Notes under the pieces: model-generated
What the model saw: the letters and a program-made list of their open reading frames with translations, nothing else
Told to the model about the DNA's origin: nothing
The model's database searches: none
Assembly: GCA_963576475.1 (NCBI GenBank)
Contig: OY754982.1
Coordinates: forward strand, 4,553,201 to 4,617,200
Reading direction: 5' to 3'
Source of the DNA: Molanna angustata
Lineage: Eukaryota; Arthropoda; Insecta; Trichoptera; Molannidae
Length of the DNA: 64,000 nt
Position numbers and translations under genes: made by a program
Shown: piece after piece, positions 9,985-20,690 of the stretch
Position numbering within the stretch: position 1 is the first letter of the stretch
Layout: each line of letters starts with the position of its first letter

Positions 9985-10310
9985 TATCTCAATAGAGACG
10001 AAGTTGGAATATTTATTGTAGGAGAACCGGGAAATCAAGGCACCTACAGGGCTTTTGACCTGTCATCGGCTGGTTTACGTGATCACTTTATGCGCTTGCG
10101 CAACGTTCACCAATTATGCCCTTTAATGAGATCCCTATCAATTCAATTTTGAAAGTTCTATATATTGTAATACTGAAATTCTTTTCGCTTGAAAATAAGG
10201 AATTTTTACTACAGCCATCTATGGGTGAAACTATGAACAACAATCTTATTATTTTTATTTATTTTGTTGGAACGCCATCTATTGAGAGAATTGTTTTTTT
10301 GTAAATAATG
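9985..10310 (+). repeat. Dispersed repeat family A, long copy
   Basis: The most complete copy. GACGAAGTTGGAATATT is followed by ACCTACAGGGCTTTTGACCT, GGTTTACGTGATCACTTTAT, TGCGCTTGCGCAACGTTCAC, then GCCATCTATGGGTG and a second GCCATCTATTGAGAG. The repeated GCCATCTAT word near the 3' end is also present in the 10720 and 32090 copies. Confidence 0.8.
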
Positions 10311-10430
10311 AAAGCTACAATTCTTATATCTGAGGTGACAATGCATTTTTCGCATAGAAGTCACCCCTGAATTGCGCCAGACTTATAAGGTCATTTTTGT
10401 CTTATTTACCTACTTGTACCAATGTGTAAG

Positions 10431-10457
10431 TAATCGAATATTTAAAATATTCGATTA
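10431..10457. repeat. Near-perfect 27-bp palindrome
   Basis: Arms of 13 bp (TAATCGAATATTT) around a single A. No flanking element recognised. Confidence 0.8.
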
Positions 10458-10514
10458 AATCGATAAAATTAATTCATAACAATACAAGTACTTATTAAAC
10501 ACCGCATACACCTA

Positions 10515-10568
10515 TTACAATAGAAAAAAAAGAAGCACTATTCGAAGTCGGTGCCTCACAGCATAAAT
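10515..10568 (-). repeat. Dispersed repeat family B, partial
   Basis: Minus-strand match to 4104-4160 (GAAGCACTATTC, GGTGCCTCACAGC). Confidence 0.65.
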
Positions 10569-10719
10569 AGAACTAGGTAGGTTTCTAGTGTGCATTATTT
10601 ATATTTGTATTTATTGTACATACATTAATTCACTTTTTTTAGAAATATTTAATCAAACAAAAATTTTGAGATATAAAATTTTAATAAAATTAGCGTCCGT
10701 ATATTCTTTGACATATTTT

Positions 10720-10890
10720 TAATATCTGAATCAAGACGTAGTTGGAATATTATAGGACAACCAGAAACTCAAGGCATCTACAGGGCTTACGACCTGTCAT
10801 CGGCTGGTTACGTGATTATCTATGAAGTAACGAAGAAACCTTTTTGAAACGCCATCTATTGAGAAATTGTTTTTTTGGTTTTTTGGGTAG
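10720..10890 (+). repeat. Dispersed repeat family A, internally deleted
   Basis: Keeps GACGTAGTTGGAATATTATA and TACAGGGCTTACGACCTGTC, then jumps at ACGTGATTATCTATGAAGTA to the 3' end AAACGCCATCTATTGAGA. Confidence 0.75.
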
Positions 10891-10894
10891 GTAA

Positions 10895-11050
10895 TTCATT
10901 CATTCATACCATCACGGCATATCCTACAATGTGATGTAACCAGCGACACGTGCGCGGGTGTGCATAATCTTATAAAAAAGAACACAACACATGCGTGTAC
11001 ACCCCCACACCAGTCTCGTCTCCCCTAAAAAGGCACTATATTAGTAAAAT
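10895..11050 (-). repeat. Dispersed repeat family C
   Basis: Reverse-orientation copy of 4195-4400: TTCATTCATACCATCACGGC, CAATGTGATGTAACC, GTGCGCGGGTGTGCAT, ACACCAGTCTCGTCTCCCCT. Confidence 0.75.
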
Positions 11051-11077
11051 AGAAGCAGTGTCCGTATATAATTAAGA

Positions 11078-11265
11078 TGGGTCGATGGCAGAGCGCTTAG
11101 CGCGCTGGGCTAGTAATCCAGTGGTCGCGAGTTCGAATCCTGCCTCAACCGATTTCGTTCACCTATAGCACAAGCATTTATGCTTGTGCTATTTTAGAGA
11201 ACGTAGAAAGATGTATATGTACTTGTTTAACAAGGACATTTTCATTTTATTAAAAAAAATAATAA
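11078..11265 (+). mobile_element. SINE family 1 (tRNA-Thr-derived)
   Basis: The tRNA-like head GGTCGATGGCAGAGC carries an A box, an anticodon stem-loop CTAGTAA (anticodon AGU, Thr-like) and a B box GAGTTCGAATCCT. The body contains CACAAGCATTTATGCTTGTG (a hairpin) and GATGTATATGTACTTG, then an A/T-rich tail. Two A-box changes are private to this copy. Retroposed by a LINE; not a working tRNA. Confidence 0.93.
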
Positions 11266-12400
11266 TTTAAGCCAATATGGGGTAGGTACCTACGTCCCAA
11301 ATTCACAACAATATTACGCATTTCATATTATTATGAAGCACATATGTATGTACCTACATACTTGCTACTTTAAAGTTTAACCATAGTTTCAAACCATCAT
11401 AATATAATTCAATTATGCTTTTAATTAACTTAACGATACGAACGATAGATGGCGGAGTGTTCTTGATAATTACAAACTTCATGTATGGATAATTATTCTT
11501 AAAGTATATAGTACCGTCTTTGAATATGTAGGTACTAAATTTTCCTCGAAACAGAAATATAAAACTTGTAATATCGTCAGGGCCGGTTTAATTTATACAG
11601 TTGATCCGAGTGCAAAGGTATCTTGGGCGCCAAATTTGAAAATATAATAATCATCATAAAAAAAACAAGATGCGAATTTAGTGCAATAGTAAGTAGGTAC
11701 TTACTTATATTATGTTCATTTTCAAAACGGAGAACCCTAATTTTAAAAAGTAAATTTACATAAAATAAATTCTAAAGACCCGTCATACCTAATTATTTGC
11801 ATGTTGAAAAGAAAGACCACCTATATTTTGAATAGCCTTTTTTATTGAAAAATTTTTTTTTTTACAGTTTTATAGATGTCGTCAAATCTTTTGACAATTT
11901 TCTACGGAGTGGGGGGCGAGCAAAAAATAAATTGTTTTCTGTGCAGGTCACGTGATTTTTCAAGATTTTTTCCGATATCAATCCTATACTCATCATAGTA
12001 TTATATTAATAATCTCCGTATCCCTGAACTGTAGAGAACTTTAGATCCAACCCTGGGTGTACCTACAATGTATTGTATAATTTTGAAGTTACCGTTTCTT
12101 GCGAGAATTTATAAGCAAAAGGGAAAAAGAAAGATTAACAGAGGAATAAATAATATAAAACACATCTTAAACTGGTGGCTTGATAAAATTACATAATAAA
12201 ACATTCAGAGTAGCGAAAAAGTTTTCATTCCACAATACATTACACAAGTAGTTTCGGAAGAAGAAATTTTAATACATTCGCTACATGTGGCGCTCGGCGC
12301 TTCAAATGTACAATCGCGTTCAGGAATCAAAACGAACCGACACGGCCAAGTTGATAAAATACTTAGCCGTGCGATAGCGCAGAATGGACTCAATTTATTA
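11266..12400. other. Unassigned AT-rich sequence
   Basis: No recognised element, apart from scattered short words such as GTAGGTACCTAC. The minus ORF at 12205-12393 has no recognisable motif. Confidence 0.45.
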
Positions 12401-12404
12401 ATTT

Positions 12405-12560
12405 CACAATACAGCTAGAAGCCTTTGAAAATAAAAATATATATACCTACAAGAGTATTTTTTAAAAAATAATTTTGCAAAAATCGATAATCTTTAAAAT
12501 AAAATAACAATTATTAATGGATTAACAAAACAAAGTCTAAAAACATAGTACATCAAGGAA
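12405..12560. repeat. Dispersed repeat related to 34905-35100
   Basis: Shares GCTAGAAGCCTTT, AAATAAAATAACAATTATTA and AATGGATTAACAAAACAAAG with 34905-35100. Probably the 3' UTR of a LINE on the minus strand; no coding part is attached. Confidence 0.55.
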
Positions 12561-12644
12561 TATTTCACACTTATTTCACTTATACATAAAATCGCATTGT
12601 GTCTCACTTCTGTAAAATTTGTGAACTCTATATTTATTTTTATT

Positions 12645-12740
12645 TATTTCTTATCACAACATATTTACAATGAAAGAAATAAGTAGATTACTGCTGCCCA
12701 ACTAGAAAATTCTGTTCTAGGGCTAGCAGTTTACAATTTT
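12645..12740. repeat. Dispersed repeat related to 4893-4990
   Basis: Shares ATAAGTAGATTACTGCTGCC, CAACTAGAAA and GCTAGCAGTT with the 4893 copy. Likely a LINE 3' UTR remnant. Confidence 0.55.
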
Positions 12741-12766
12741 TAGTGAAAATATAAGCAATTACGAAA

Positions 12767-12903
12767 CAGCCCCCCTAGAGAACGTGTCATTTAGCTCAAG
12801 AAAAGATAACTCAATGTATGGAAGTGACAGTTGCCAGTCACGTGACAACTGTCACTTCCATACATTGAGTTATCTTTTCTTGTTACTTTTCTTGAGGGGG
12901 CTG
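12767..12903. mobile_element. Foldback MITE family A, copy 1
   Basis: 137 bp that is nearly one long hairpin. Outer ends are CAGCCCCC / GGGGGCTG. Inner arms (AGAAAAGATAACTCAATGTA, GGAAGTGACAGTTG) are perfect reverse complements around a short centre with CAGTCACGTGA. The right arm lacks the subterminal CTAAATGACACG block present in the copy at 23592, so this copy is internally deleted. Non-autonomous, with no ORF; superfamily not assigned. Confidence 0.88.
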
Positions 12904-13345
12904 GTGATCGCTCTCTTTTTATTTTGTTATTTGACACTTAAAGGAATGTTTGCACTTTCAAACAAGCAAAATACGCTTGTCCAGAACAGAAAAACAAAAT
13001 GTCAATTAATACAATTTCGCTGAAATTTTTGAGGAATTATCAAGGCGTGTAACATTATAATCACTTTGAATAACGCAATTGCCTTCAAGCTACCTTGAAG
13101 AACTGAGGATGCATCAAGATTTGTTTTGTGAATACGGGTGTGAATCGACAAAAGAATGTCATGTACCTACACAGTGGCAAAGCTAGATATTTTAGGCGCT
13201 CATGAAAAAACTAACAAAGGACCCCATATATTTTTTTAAATAGAAACATTTACACAAAATATCTTATGATACTCTAAAACTCTAAAAATAATAAAAAAAA
13301 ATCTTAAAATATTATTTGTATATTAATTTTGTATATAGATAAAGA
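12904..13345. other. Unassigned sequence
   Basis: Nothing recognised. Confidence 0.45.
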
Positions 13346-13348
13346 TGT

Positions 13349-13508
13349 ATATGTCCTTGTTAAACAAGTACATATACATCTTCCTGCATTACCTAAATAA
13401 AGCATAAATGCTTGTGATATAGGTGAACGAAATTGGTCGAAACAATATTCGAACTCGCGACCACTCGATTACTAGCCAAGCGCGCTAACCGCTCTGCCAT
13501 CGACCCAT
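13349..13508 (-). mobile_element. SINE family 1
   Basis: Reverse copy: body (CAAGTACATATACATCTTCC, AAGCATAAATGCTTGTG), B box TTCGAACTCGCGACC, anticodon arm and A box (AACCGCTCTGCCATCGACC). The TΨC arm is mutated. Confidence 0.9.
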
Positions 13509-13509
13509 C

Positions 13510-14235
13510 TGAATAAATAAATACAAATAAAATCACCGTTTTCAAAATTTCTTCTTTCTTGTTTTGATATTTGCGAAATTTCTAAGTATTTAACGACCTA
13601 CTTGTGAAATATTATTTAATATTAATTGTGTTTGAATTAGGTTTTTGGTCATTTTGTGTTTATAAGTTTGGGAACCTTTTCAGGCTAGGCCTTCATATTT
13701 TGCTGCTAGATAGCTACGCTACTGTTGTACATACTGAAAGAGGAAACGAAATTGCATCGTATATTGGATAAAAAGTCTCGAAAGTTCTCAAGTTGCTCTT
13801 AGCAGCTACAAGATCCAGATCTCCAATAGCATCATGGGTATACTCTTTGGAACGTCAGGATTTCTTAGAAACTGAAGACAACTACAAACCATTACCAAAC
13901 TTGTAGAGGAATTACAATATATAAAATTGAAAGAATTATAGAAAAAAATGCACAAAAACTAATTCATTACAATTACTATCTTGAGTGGGTTCTAGCGGAT
14001 TTCTTCCATGGTGGCAATCTTTGAAGAGTTAACTGCCAGAAGAGGTTTTCTCATTTTGAAGATAATTGAAGCATTATATCTAACTCTACCTTCCCGGGTA
14101 TGATGGCGATGTGAATAGTCTAGAATAATGCGGTGGAAAATATTATAATCCAACGATTGATTTCACATGCTTCTGAAGTCGATCAATTTAACCTTAATGT
14201 ATTTCAGTCTTAATATATCCAATTTTAATATATGC
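13510..14235. other. Unassigned sequence
   Basis: Mixed composition around 13680-14100, with no recognised coding similarity. Confidence 0.4.
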
Positions 14236-14239
14236 GGGT

Positions 14240-14326
14240 CGTGGATGGCAACAAATAGCTGAAGACAGAATGAAATGGAAAATTTCAGAAGAGGCCTTTA
14301 TCCAGCAGTGGAACAAACATGGCTAA
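14240..14326 (+). pseudogene. LINE ORF2 extreme C-terminus
   Basis: 29 codons ending in a stop: RGWQQIAEDRMKWKISEEAF then IQQWNKHG. The pattern 'A-x-D-R-x-x-W ... A-x-x-Q-Q-W' is the usual last segment of a class of insect non-LTR retrotransposon ORF2. A related end (AYIQQWRDG) is at 60353. It is followed by an AAGAAAAAGAAG-rich tail. Confidence 0.8.
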
Positions 14327-14439
14327 GAATAAGAAAAAGAAGATTAAAAATATAAGTACATCACAGCATGAAATAACAATATTGGCTACTATAAGTTTTG
14401 AGTTGTGGTGGTTTCGGCAGATAACAGGTAGAAAATATG

Positions 14440-15135
14440 TAGGAAATTGCTATCCAAACAAGTCAGTCATACTATTTTTTATAGTAGTTTTTCTTGAAAA
14501 ACAAAGTGAGTTAGACGACGATATATACGGACTTAGACTATTCCATAGTCTTACAAATTGTACTTCGAACGACGAGCTGAAAATTTCTGTGTTATGGACA
14601 GGGATGGATAGTCTCGTACGTTCAGCAGATCGGCGTGGAAACCCATGATTGGATAAATAAGTGAATTTGTTTTTAAGGTAGGTACTGAGGTTTGAATTAG
14701 AGAGAATATTGTACAATAGGAACAGAATGTGTGTATTGCGCCAACAAATAAAATTGCGGTACGATGATATATGATCAAATTTTTTCAACCCAAAGATGAA
14801 TCTGATAAATTTATTTTGAAGACGTTCAAGTTTATTGAGATGCACTTCATAATCATCCAAATAGCATACATCGGCATGATCAAGCAATAGAAGAAGTGAT
14901 TGGTATATGTAGAGCTTTTTTTACAACGGAATGGAAGGAGGTTTATGAGTTTATTAAGTGAATGTTGGCCATAGAAAATAGATTGCTGACTTGCGATACT
15001 TGTCCATGCCATGAAATGTCATCATCAATGAAGATTCCAAGATCTTTTACATTAGTTGGTGGAAAAACTCAGACACCTTTTAAAGCTTTTGCTTTATTAA
15101 ACCTAGAATTCATAAAAAAATTCTTTTGTGTGATT
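14440..15135 (-). pseudogene. Jockey/CR1-superfamily LINE reverse-transcriptase C-terminal remnant
   Basis: The minus strand reads, with frame changes: VKDLGIFIDDDISWHGQ (the 'K-x-L-G-V-x-x-D' segment after the RT palm), then DYEVHLNKLERLQNKFIRF, FGLKKFDHIS, RRNTHILFLLYNIL, GFPRRSAERTRLSIPVHNTE and VRLWNSLSPYI. It lacks the catalytic part of the RT. The 28830-28990 fragment (HHGVPLRSAERTT) belongs to the same or a close family. Confidence 0.82.
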
Positions 15136-15382
15136 TTGTGTGAAAATTGATCACATATAGAACAGTGCACGCTATTCAAGTAGGGCCTATTACTATACCT
15201 TATAATTTTAATCTAAATCTTCGTAAATCCAATGACTGTCTAACAAAAGCTTAATGAATCGGTCCCGTGACTTAACCGGTTCATTTTTATCTGAATTTAA
15301 TCATAGCTATGTACCAGTAGGTTGCGTTGCTTAATCTGATTATTAATAATTTTCCAAACAAATTTGGTTTATATTAAATTCT
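15136..15382. other. Unassigned sequence
   Basis: Nothing recognised. Confidence 0.4.
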
Positions 15383-15469
15383 TTGTTAAATCCAATAGCC
15401 GATAGATTTAGGTCCAATCGATTGGTACTAATGTCTGCTACGCTGGTTCCAAAACTTCATTTTGAAAAC

Positions 15470-15700
15470 TTCAAGTTTCATAATAACCCATTAGATATAT
15501 CTCAACAGACACCGTTTAAGAAAATGTCCCAGGATAGACGTAGCTTTGGTAGACCCAGAATACGGTGGCTGGATAGAGAGCAGCGGGACGTGAACACTAT
15601 ATGGCATCATAGATTAAAGAAGTGCATACCAGGAAAAAGGGAGATGGAGAAAGCCAAGGCCCAAACGGGGCTGAAGAGCCAATGATGAATGAATAAATGT
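15470..15700 (+). pseudogene. LINE ORF2 C-terminal fragment
   Basis: The frame ends GRPRIRWLDREQRDVNTI ... GKREMEKAKAQTGLKSQ and a stop. It matches the usual 'GRPRxRWxD...' and 'A-K-A-x-x-G-L' end of insect LINE ORF2 proteins. The frame is continuous from 15383, but only the last 55-60 residues are recognisable. A GAATGAATAAATG tail follows. Confidence 0.75.
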
Positions 15701-15943
15701 GAGTTGACGCAAAAAATTTCCGGGCGTTTTATCGAGTTTCCCTATCAATCCTATTTTTAAGAAGTTGTAGAAATCCTAAAACAACAAGAGATTTGACGGT
15801 TGAAATAACAAAAACCATGCACTTATTTTATCTCTTGTAAAATTGTCTAAAAAAAAAAAATATTTTACTAATATATGTAGTAGTGCTATCTCCACATACT
15901 CGTAGATGCCATCATTAAAAAGCGCAATAAATATGATTTAATT

Positions 15944-16405
15944 TTGAGTTTGCATATATTTTTGTCTTGTACCTACAGAAAGCAATATAAAAGATTAATT
16001 TCCGAATATTCAACAATGAAATCATTAAAATCAGTCAAGAATTTGATACATTTTGATCAACTCAAGAAGAAAGATGTTATTAATATAATGAAAGTGAACG
16101 CATTGAGATGGTTTGGCCACATGGGGAGAATGAATAAGGAACGACTGACTAAGAAAATATACAATGCAGACAGGAATGGAATGAGAGGTCGAAGCCGCCC
16201 AAGAAAGGGATGGTACGTCCATTTGAACGGTATTTTGAAAGACGGAAATGATAGAAGCGTGAACAACAGACGAACATGTATCAGACGACGTATGAATGTT
16301 GACGAGGCGATGTATGTGTGTCAATATAGAAATAATTGCGTTCGGATCTCTCTGCCTACCTCTTGAGGGACATGGCGTGATGGCATGTATGTATGAAATA
16401 GAAAA
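15944..16405 (+). pseudogene. LINE ORF2 C-terminal fragment, best copy of the tail family
   Basis: About 140 open codons with VNALRWFGHMGRMNKERLTK, KIYNADRNGMRGRSRPRKGW, then NGILKDGN, NNRRTCIRR, RMNVDEA and RISLPT before the stop. The 3' end is CTCTCTGCCTACC, GGGACATGGCGTGATGGCAT and an (ATGT)n tail. The GRxRPRK box and C-terminal cysteine region mark a non-LTR retrotransposon; I do not assign the clade. At least ten fragments of this family lie in the window (3795, 9165, 18310, 21660, 24550, 32670, 33060, 54440, 56895, 61755). Confidence 0.87.
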
Positions 16406-16939
16406 AAATAGGCTTGTGCATATACTTTGTTTATTTTGATTATAGACGTTCCAAGTTAGGCCACAAAGCTGAGACTAACGAATAAACATAAATCTTTCCT
16501 TACAATAAATATGTAGAAAGTTGGAGAAACACGGTATGATCGTCTGCGTGTGTATCGCTTATTAAAATCTCGAATCTGTTGGAAAGTTTAATGTGGACCA
16601 TTTACCGGAACAAATTTCAATTTCGATATCTTTGTTCTCTGCATCTTCTTGGGACAATATTAACAGAGCGGAGCGGAGAGAAATGGAGTGGAGGATGTAA
16701 GAGAGGAAATGTGGAGACTTTCTGTAATGGAAACACTGAAAGAGGAGAGTGGACCCGTTACGGAAGGATTGCCAATTTCTTATGAAATTTTACGTTGAGC
16801 TGTCGCAAACGGAATAGAGACAAAATAGTACAGACAAAAAACCCCGAAACGTGATTGTGTACGATTGTGTACTTACATACTTTACTTTTTGTGCGGCTTC
16901 GGCTTTGCTGCGCCTTTGGATGCGTCATCAAATGTTATC
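16406..16939. other. Unassigned sequence
   Basis: Purine-rich around 16660-16770; no recognised element. Confidence 0.4.
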
Positions 16940-17205
16940 CATTAACGTTCTCGTTTCCCGATCGACCAGCCACTTCGCAGCCTCTGGAGTCGCCCGATAG
17001 ATGTCCTCCCAGTCTCCTTCATACCTCCGTATCTGGCACTCCTCTACTAGAAGCAGGATGGTTTGCATGCTTGCACAGTCACGTTCCGGAGAATCCCTTT
17101 TTCCCCATTTCCACGTTTGCTAATTACAGTGTCCTTGTCAAGTACGAATTCTGTTCTGATGTACCCAAACTTTTTGAGGAAGTTTATAAAACCTGGGGCC
17201 CTTTC
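16940..17205 (-). pseudogene. LINE C-terminal Cys-containing fragment
   Basis: The minus strand reads VWVHQNRIRT, then RDCASMQTILLLVEECQIRR, YEGDWEDIYRATPEAAKWLV. This resembles the 'CDC...QT...H/E..C..R' region that ends ORF2 of Jockey/R1-like elements. The open frame on the opposite strand at 16855-17241 is its shadow. Confidence 0.7.
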
Positions 17206-18309
17206 GTTAGGTTCTTGGATAATGTGTTTATTTCATACTGATGATTATGTAATATAAATTAAGTTTTTTTTATATCTGGGGTCACTATTTTTTAGATTTC
17301 ATTTTCATTCGTTTTTTTGCCATTTTATTTATTTCAGATGCCGCACAATCTAATTCACGAACCTAAAATTACCAAACATTTTATCACTCGACAAATTCAG
17401 GGGGTTTTATTACCCACATGTTGATTTTTGTAAAAAAAAAATTATCTTTGATTGAAATTAAACATGCTTAGATGATGGGGACCGAAAATGATAGGATCTT
17501 CTTTCATTTAATGAAATTCCATGTTGACATACATAGACTCATTGTACATATATGTATGTTGAACATAAGAAGATTTATTATCAGTCAGCAATTTCATCCA
17601 ACCGTCCAGAATTTGTAAGAAGAAAAACAATGTAAACGCTATGTTAATAAGGCAATGTTATAATTGCATTAAAAAGAATGAACAAAAAATGAAAAATAAA
17701 AGGAAAGGTAAGAATGAGGAAGTAGATTCAGGTAATTTCATGGAGTGATTGGGCCGCGTGTCCAGGGGTTAGTATAATTATGTACAGAGGTATGACTGTA
17801 GAATAACGAACAATAAACGTTTGAATTAAACATGGCTGACAGAACGATTTACACTTTTGTTAAAAATATATTTGCTACTATTTTAACGCACGATTTTTTC
17901 GAAGGGTCAATTTTGTCCGATGGCTTTTTGTGGTGATTACGTTTTCTCGTTTGGTAATGTTATTTCGCCATTTTTTTCTTAACGCAAATGACAAAACCAG
18001 GATCCAATTTGGTTATTTTGTTAAGTCTATGGGTGTTGTTTGCATGAATTATAAAATAAATATCCTTTCTTATATAACGAAAAAAATTCACATATCCTTG
18101 AGGTTTAGCAAAGGTCGGATACTGAGGTGGAAAATCTTCAATGGGTAACAGATAACTTATGGACAGTATGGTCAACTAATGGTGAACTCAACAATATTTT
18201 GTAATATCAATAAATGTAAAAAAGAAGAAGAAGAAGAATAAATGTTCAAAACAACTTTTGAAGTATTCATATATAATATAAATGATTTTAAGTACTCATA
18301 TATAATATG
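17206..18309. other. Unassigned AT-rich sequence
   Basis: No protein similarity or repeat family was seen. Overlapping short ORFs at 17930-18175 on opposite strands are probably chance. A short (AAG)n run occurs near 18225. Confidence 0.45.
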
Positions 18310-18575
18310 AATACCATAACATACTATCACGCCCTTTCTCTATTTGGGGTAGGCAGAGAGAACCGAACGTCAGATTTCTCTCTCTCGAGATACATTTATC
18401 GCTTCGTTCACGTCCATGCATCATCTCATACACGCTCTTCTGTTATTCTTTCTTCTAACGTCTGCGTCTTTTAAAATTCCACTTATGTGATCGACCAACT
18501 TTTCCTTGGCCGACCTCTACTTTTCTTCTTATTTTATCAGCTTTATATACTTTTTTGGTCAGACGGTCATCACTC
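18310..18575 (-). mobile_element. LINE tail family fragment
   Basis: Minus-strand match to 16110-16400: 3' end (TATCACGCCCTTTCTC, GGGTAGGCAGAGAGAACCG), then codons equivalent to RPRK and KKVYKADK. Inactive. Confidence 0.8.
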
Positions 18576-18930
18576 ATTTATATTTGTGTATATTTTATAT
18601 AAATGAATATCGAACTATTTAGTGAAATTCTTTAATATCATTATGTGTAGATAATAAGTAGGTTATAAAAAACTTTACGTTGAGTTAATTACAAGAAAAT
18701 CCCTGGACTTACCAAAGGTAGCAATGCGACCCGCCATTCATTATACCCAAGACTACAGGGGAGGCCATAAGAGTAAGACCGAATGTACAATATGGTTTTA
18801 ATTATTCATATAGAATTTGAATAATTTTAAGTAATCATGAAATATTTTAGCGCAATTCGTCGCATCATTCTCAACACCTGTTGATAAATCGATGGAAAAA
18901 ATGCGCTACATAATTATTTTAATAGGTATG
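18576..18930. other. Unassigned sequence
   Basis: Nothing recognised. Confidence 0.4.
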
Positions 18931-19345
18931 TATGGTACCTATGTTCTCCTGTATGGCTCAGAAACCTAGACACTGAAGGTACACACGATGAATCGTCTGA
19001 AGGCATATATGAAAAGTGGCTACACAGGAGAATGCTTCGCATACCATGGACTGATTAAGTGAGCAACATAAAGGCTGACAAGAACTAACAGCAGCAGAGA
19101 ACTGCTGCTTAAAATGAGTAAAGATATATGGGTCACATCCTGAGTGGGCCGAAATATTAAGTACTCCAATTGTTGCTGATGGGCAAGATGGAGGGACGGC
19201 GTGGACCAGGCAGAAGGGAGACGTCTTGGCTGCGTAACATCCAAGGATGGACTGAAGCAAGGAGGCCAGATAGCGCAGGACTTGGAGGCTTTTGCTCAAG
19301 TGACTGCCATCGTCGGAAAAGCCCGATATGGCAAATTCAGAAGAA
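18931..19345 (+). pseudogene. RTE/Bov-B-like LINE C-terminal remnant
   Basis: Read across frames: YGSET-TLKVHTMNRLKAYE, KWLHRRMLRIPWTD, ALTRTNSSRELLLKMSKDI, then MEGRRGPGRRETSWLRNIQG and W. The order matches that of the better copy at 42475-43090 (GAEAWTLK, RLEAFEMWIHCRMLRLSWTD). Several stops and shifts make it a pseudogene. The minus-strand ORF over the same bases is a shadow. Confidence 0.82.
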
Positions 19346-19819
19346 GTTATATATGAATATTCGAGACAAATACAAGACTAGTATTATTTAATATTATCAA
19401 AACATCCTCATTTCTTCTGTCAAAAAACAAAACCCTTTTACTTGACGGGGCGTAAAAAATATGACGGTAGGTAAGATGAATATTATGTAAGCCAAAGAAG
19501 AGTGGGGAGGTTGAACCTATTAGTACCTTGGGTATACGTGGCGAATGTCAAAATAACAGAAAGAAAATGGAGCTGAAAAAGGAAAGCAAGGAAATGAGAT
19601 ATTTGTCACATTATTCTTGGCGTCAATCATGGCACGTGTTTCTTGGCTTTTGAATCTCAAAAAAAGAAATATTTAAAGTATCATAATTTATATATTTCAT
19701 ACAGAGATGGCGTAAAAAACATACAAAAACCAAATGACAAACATCACGCTATTATTTCGTCAATCGGATTTCAGTGATTTCAAATGCGATAGAGCGAGAC
19801 AGTTTAACTTTGATTCTCT
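19346..19819. other. Unassigned sequence
   Basis: Nothing recognised. Confidence 0.4.
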
Positions 19820-20000
19820 CCACAGAATATATTACTTACTTACTTTCCGTGTCCGGAACACCATCATATTGGTTGGTGCTCCGGTGGTGGAAGGATTGGC
19901 CGGCATTCTGCCGTTTCCAGGGACGCCCGATTGCTTTTCCGAAGTTAACCGAAACTCAATCTACGTGGAGGCTCCTTCCGTGTCCCCACAGAATATATTA
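19820..20000 (-). mobile_element. Retroposed insert with a 15-bp target-site duplication
   Basis: CCACAGAATATATTA is present at 19820-19834 and again at 19986-20000, enclosing 151 bp that are clearly GC-richer than the flanks. Read on the minus strand the insert ends in (AAGT)n, a typical LINE or SINE tail, so it inserted in minus orientation and recently enough to keep a perfect duplication. I do not recognise the source element. The 102-residue plus ORF across it is not a gene. Confidence 0.85.
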
Positions 20001-20255
20001 TTAGATATCTATGTTCTAAGCATATTCGAATTTGATTCATAGCAAGTTCTATTTGAATATCAAAGTCTGTGTGTAACCATGGAAACCAACAGAATATGTC
20101 AGAAAAATCGAATGTTGTGAAAAATTATGCAATTTTATTATGCCTATAAACTCATTAATAACTAAAAACAGGCTAACATGTCTCATATATCATATTATTA
20201 TTTCATAATCTCATTTATTTCAAAGGTTTTTAATTATATATTTTAACCCATTGTG
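20001..20255. other. Unassigned AT-rich sequence
   Basis: Nothing recognised. Confidence 0.4.
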
Positions 20256-20690
20256 TGGAGAACTATCAAAATTGCGGCGTTGTATGTACGAAACGCTTAC
20301 TTTAAAAACGAGTGGGTTGTGGCCAACGCTAAACTCCTCACTAACAAGTCATTCTATAAATTATTCAAATTTCGTATGGAAAATATTCAGCATTTTCATG
20401 AAATGAGTTTAATAAATTGTTTTTTATTTAAATATTTTATTACAAAAACTTGATAACTCGTCAATGCCATTTTATAAAAGTGATGTGCCTTTTTATCAAT
20501 TTGAAAATAAAAATTTCAAATTTTAAATTTCCTGAGCTTGGGGTCACTTTGAAATATTTGACAGTTAAAAAAATATAGAGTCACCATTCAGATATCCTTC
20601 AAAATCTAATGGGGTCTAAGCGAGTATTAGATATACATATTTGCAAAATTTGAAAAGAATCGAATGAGTACTTTAGTCTATAATCGATAT
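20256..20690 (+). repeat. Dispersed repeat family E, long copy
   Basis: Landmarks AGTGGGTTGTGGCCAACGC, GAAATGAGTTTAATAAATTG, AAATATTTTATTACAAAAAC, CCTGAGCTTGGGGTCACTT, and near the end GCAAAATTTGAAAAGAATCG. Copies at 34625-34895 (plus) and 35180-35425 (minus) share the same order. No protein; class unknown. Confidence 0.75.

Noticed and set aside
16855..17241. 128-codon plus-strand ORF
   Set aside because: The LINE similarity is on the minus strand of the same bases; this frame is its shadow.
18958..19299. 113-codon minus-strand ORF rich in Ser/Cys
   Set aside because: Shadow of the RTE-like LINE remnant on the plus strand.
19734..20042. 102-codon plus ORF
   Set aside because: It spans a retroposed insert and its target duplications, so it is assembled from unrelated sequence.
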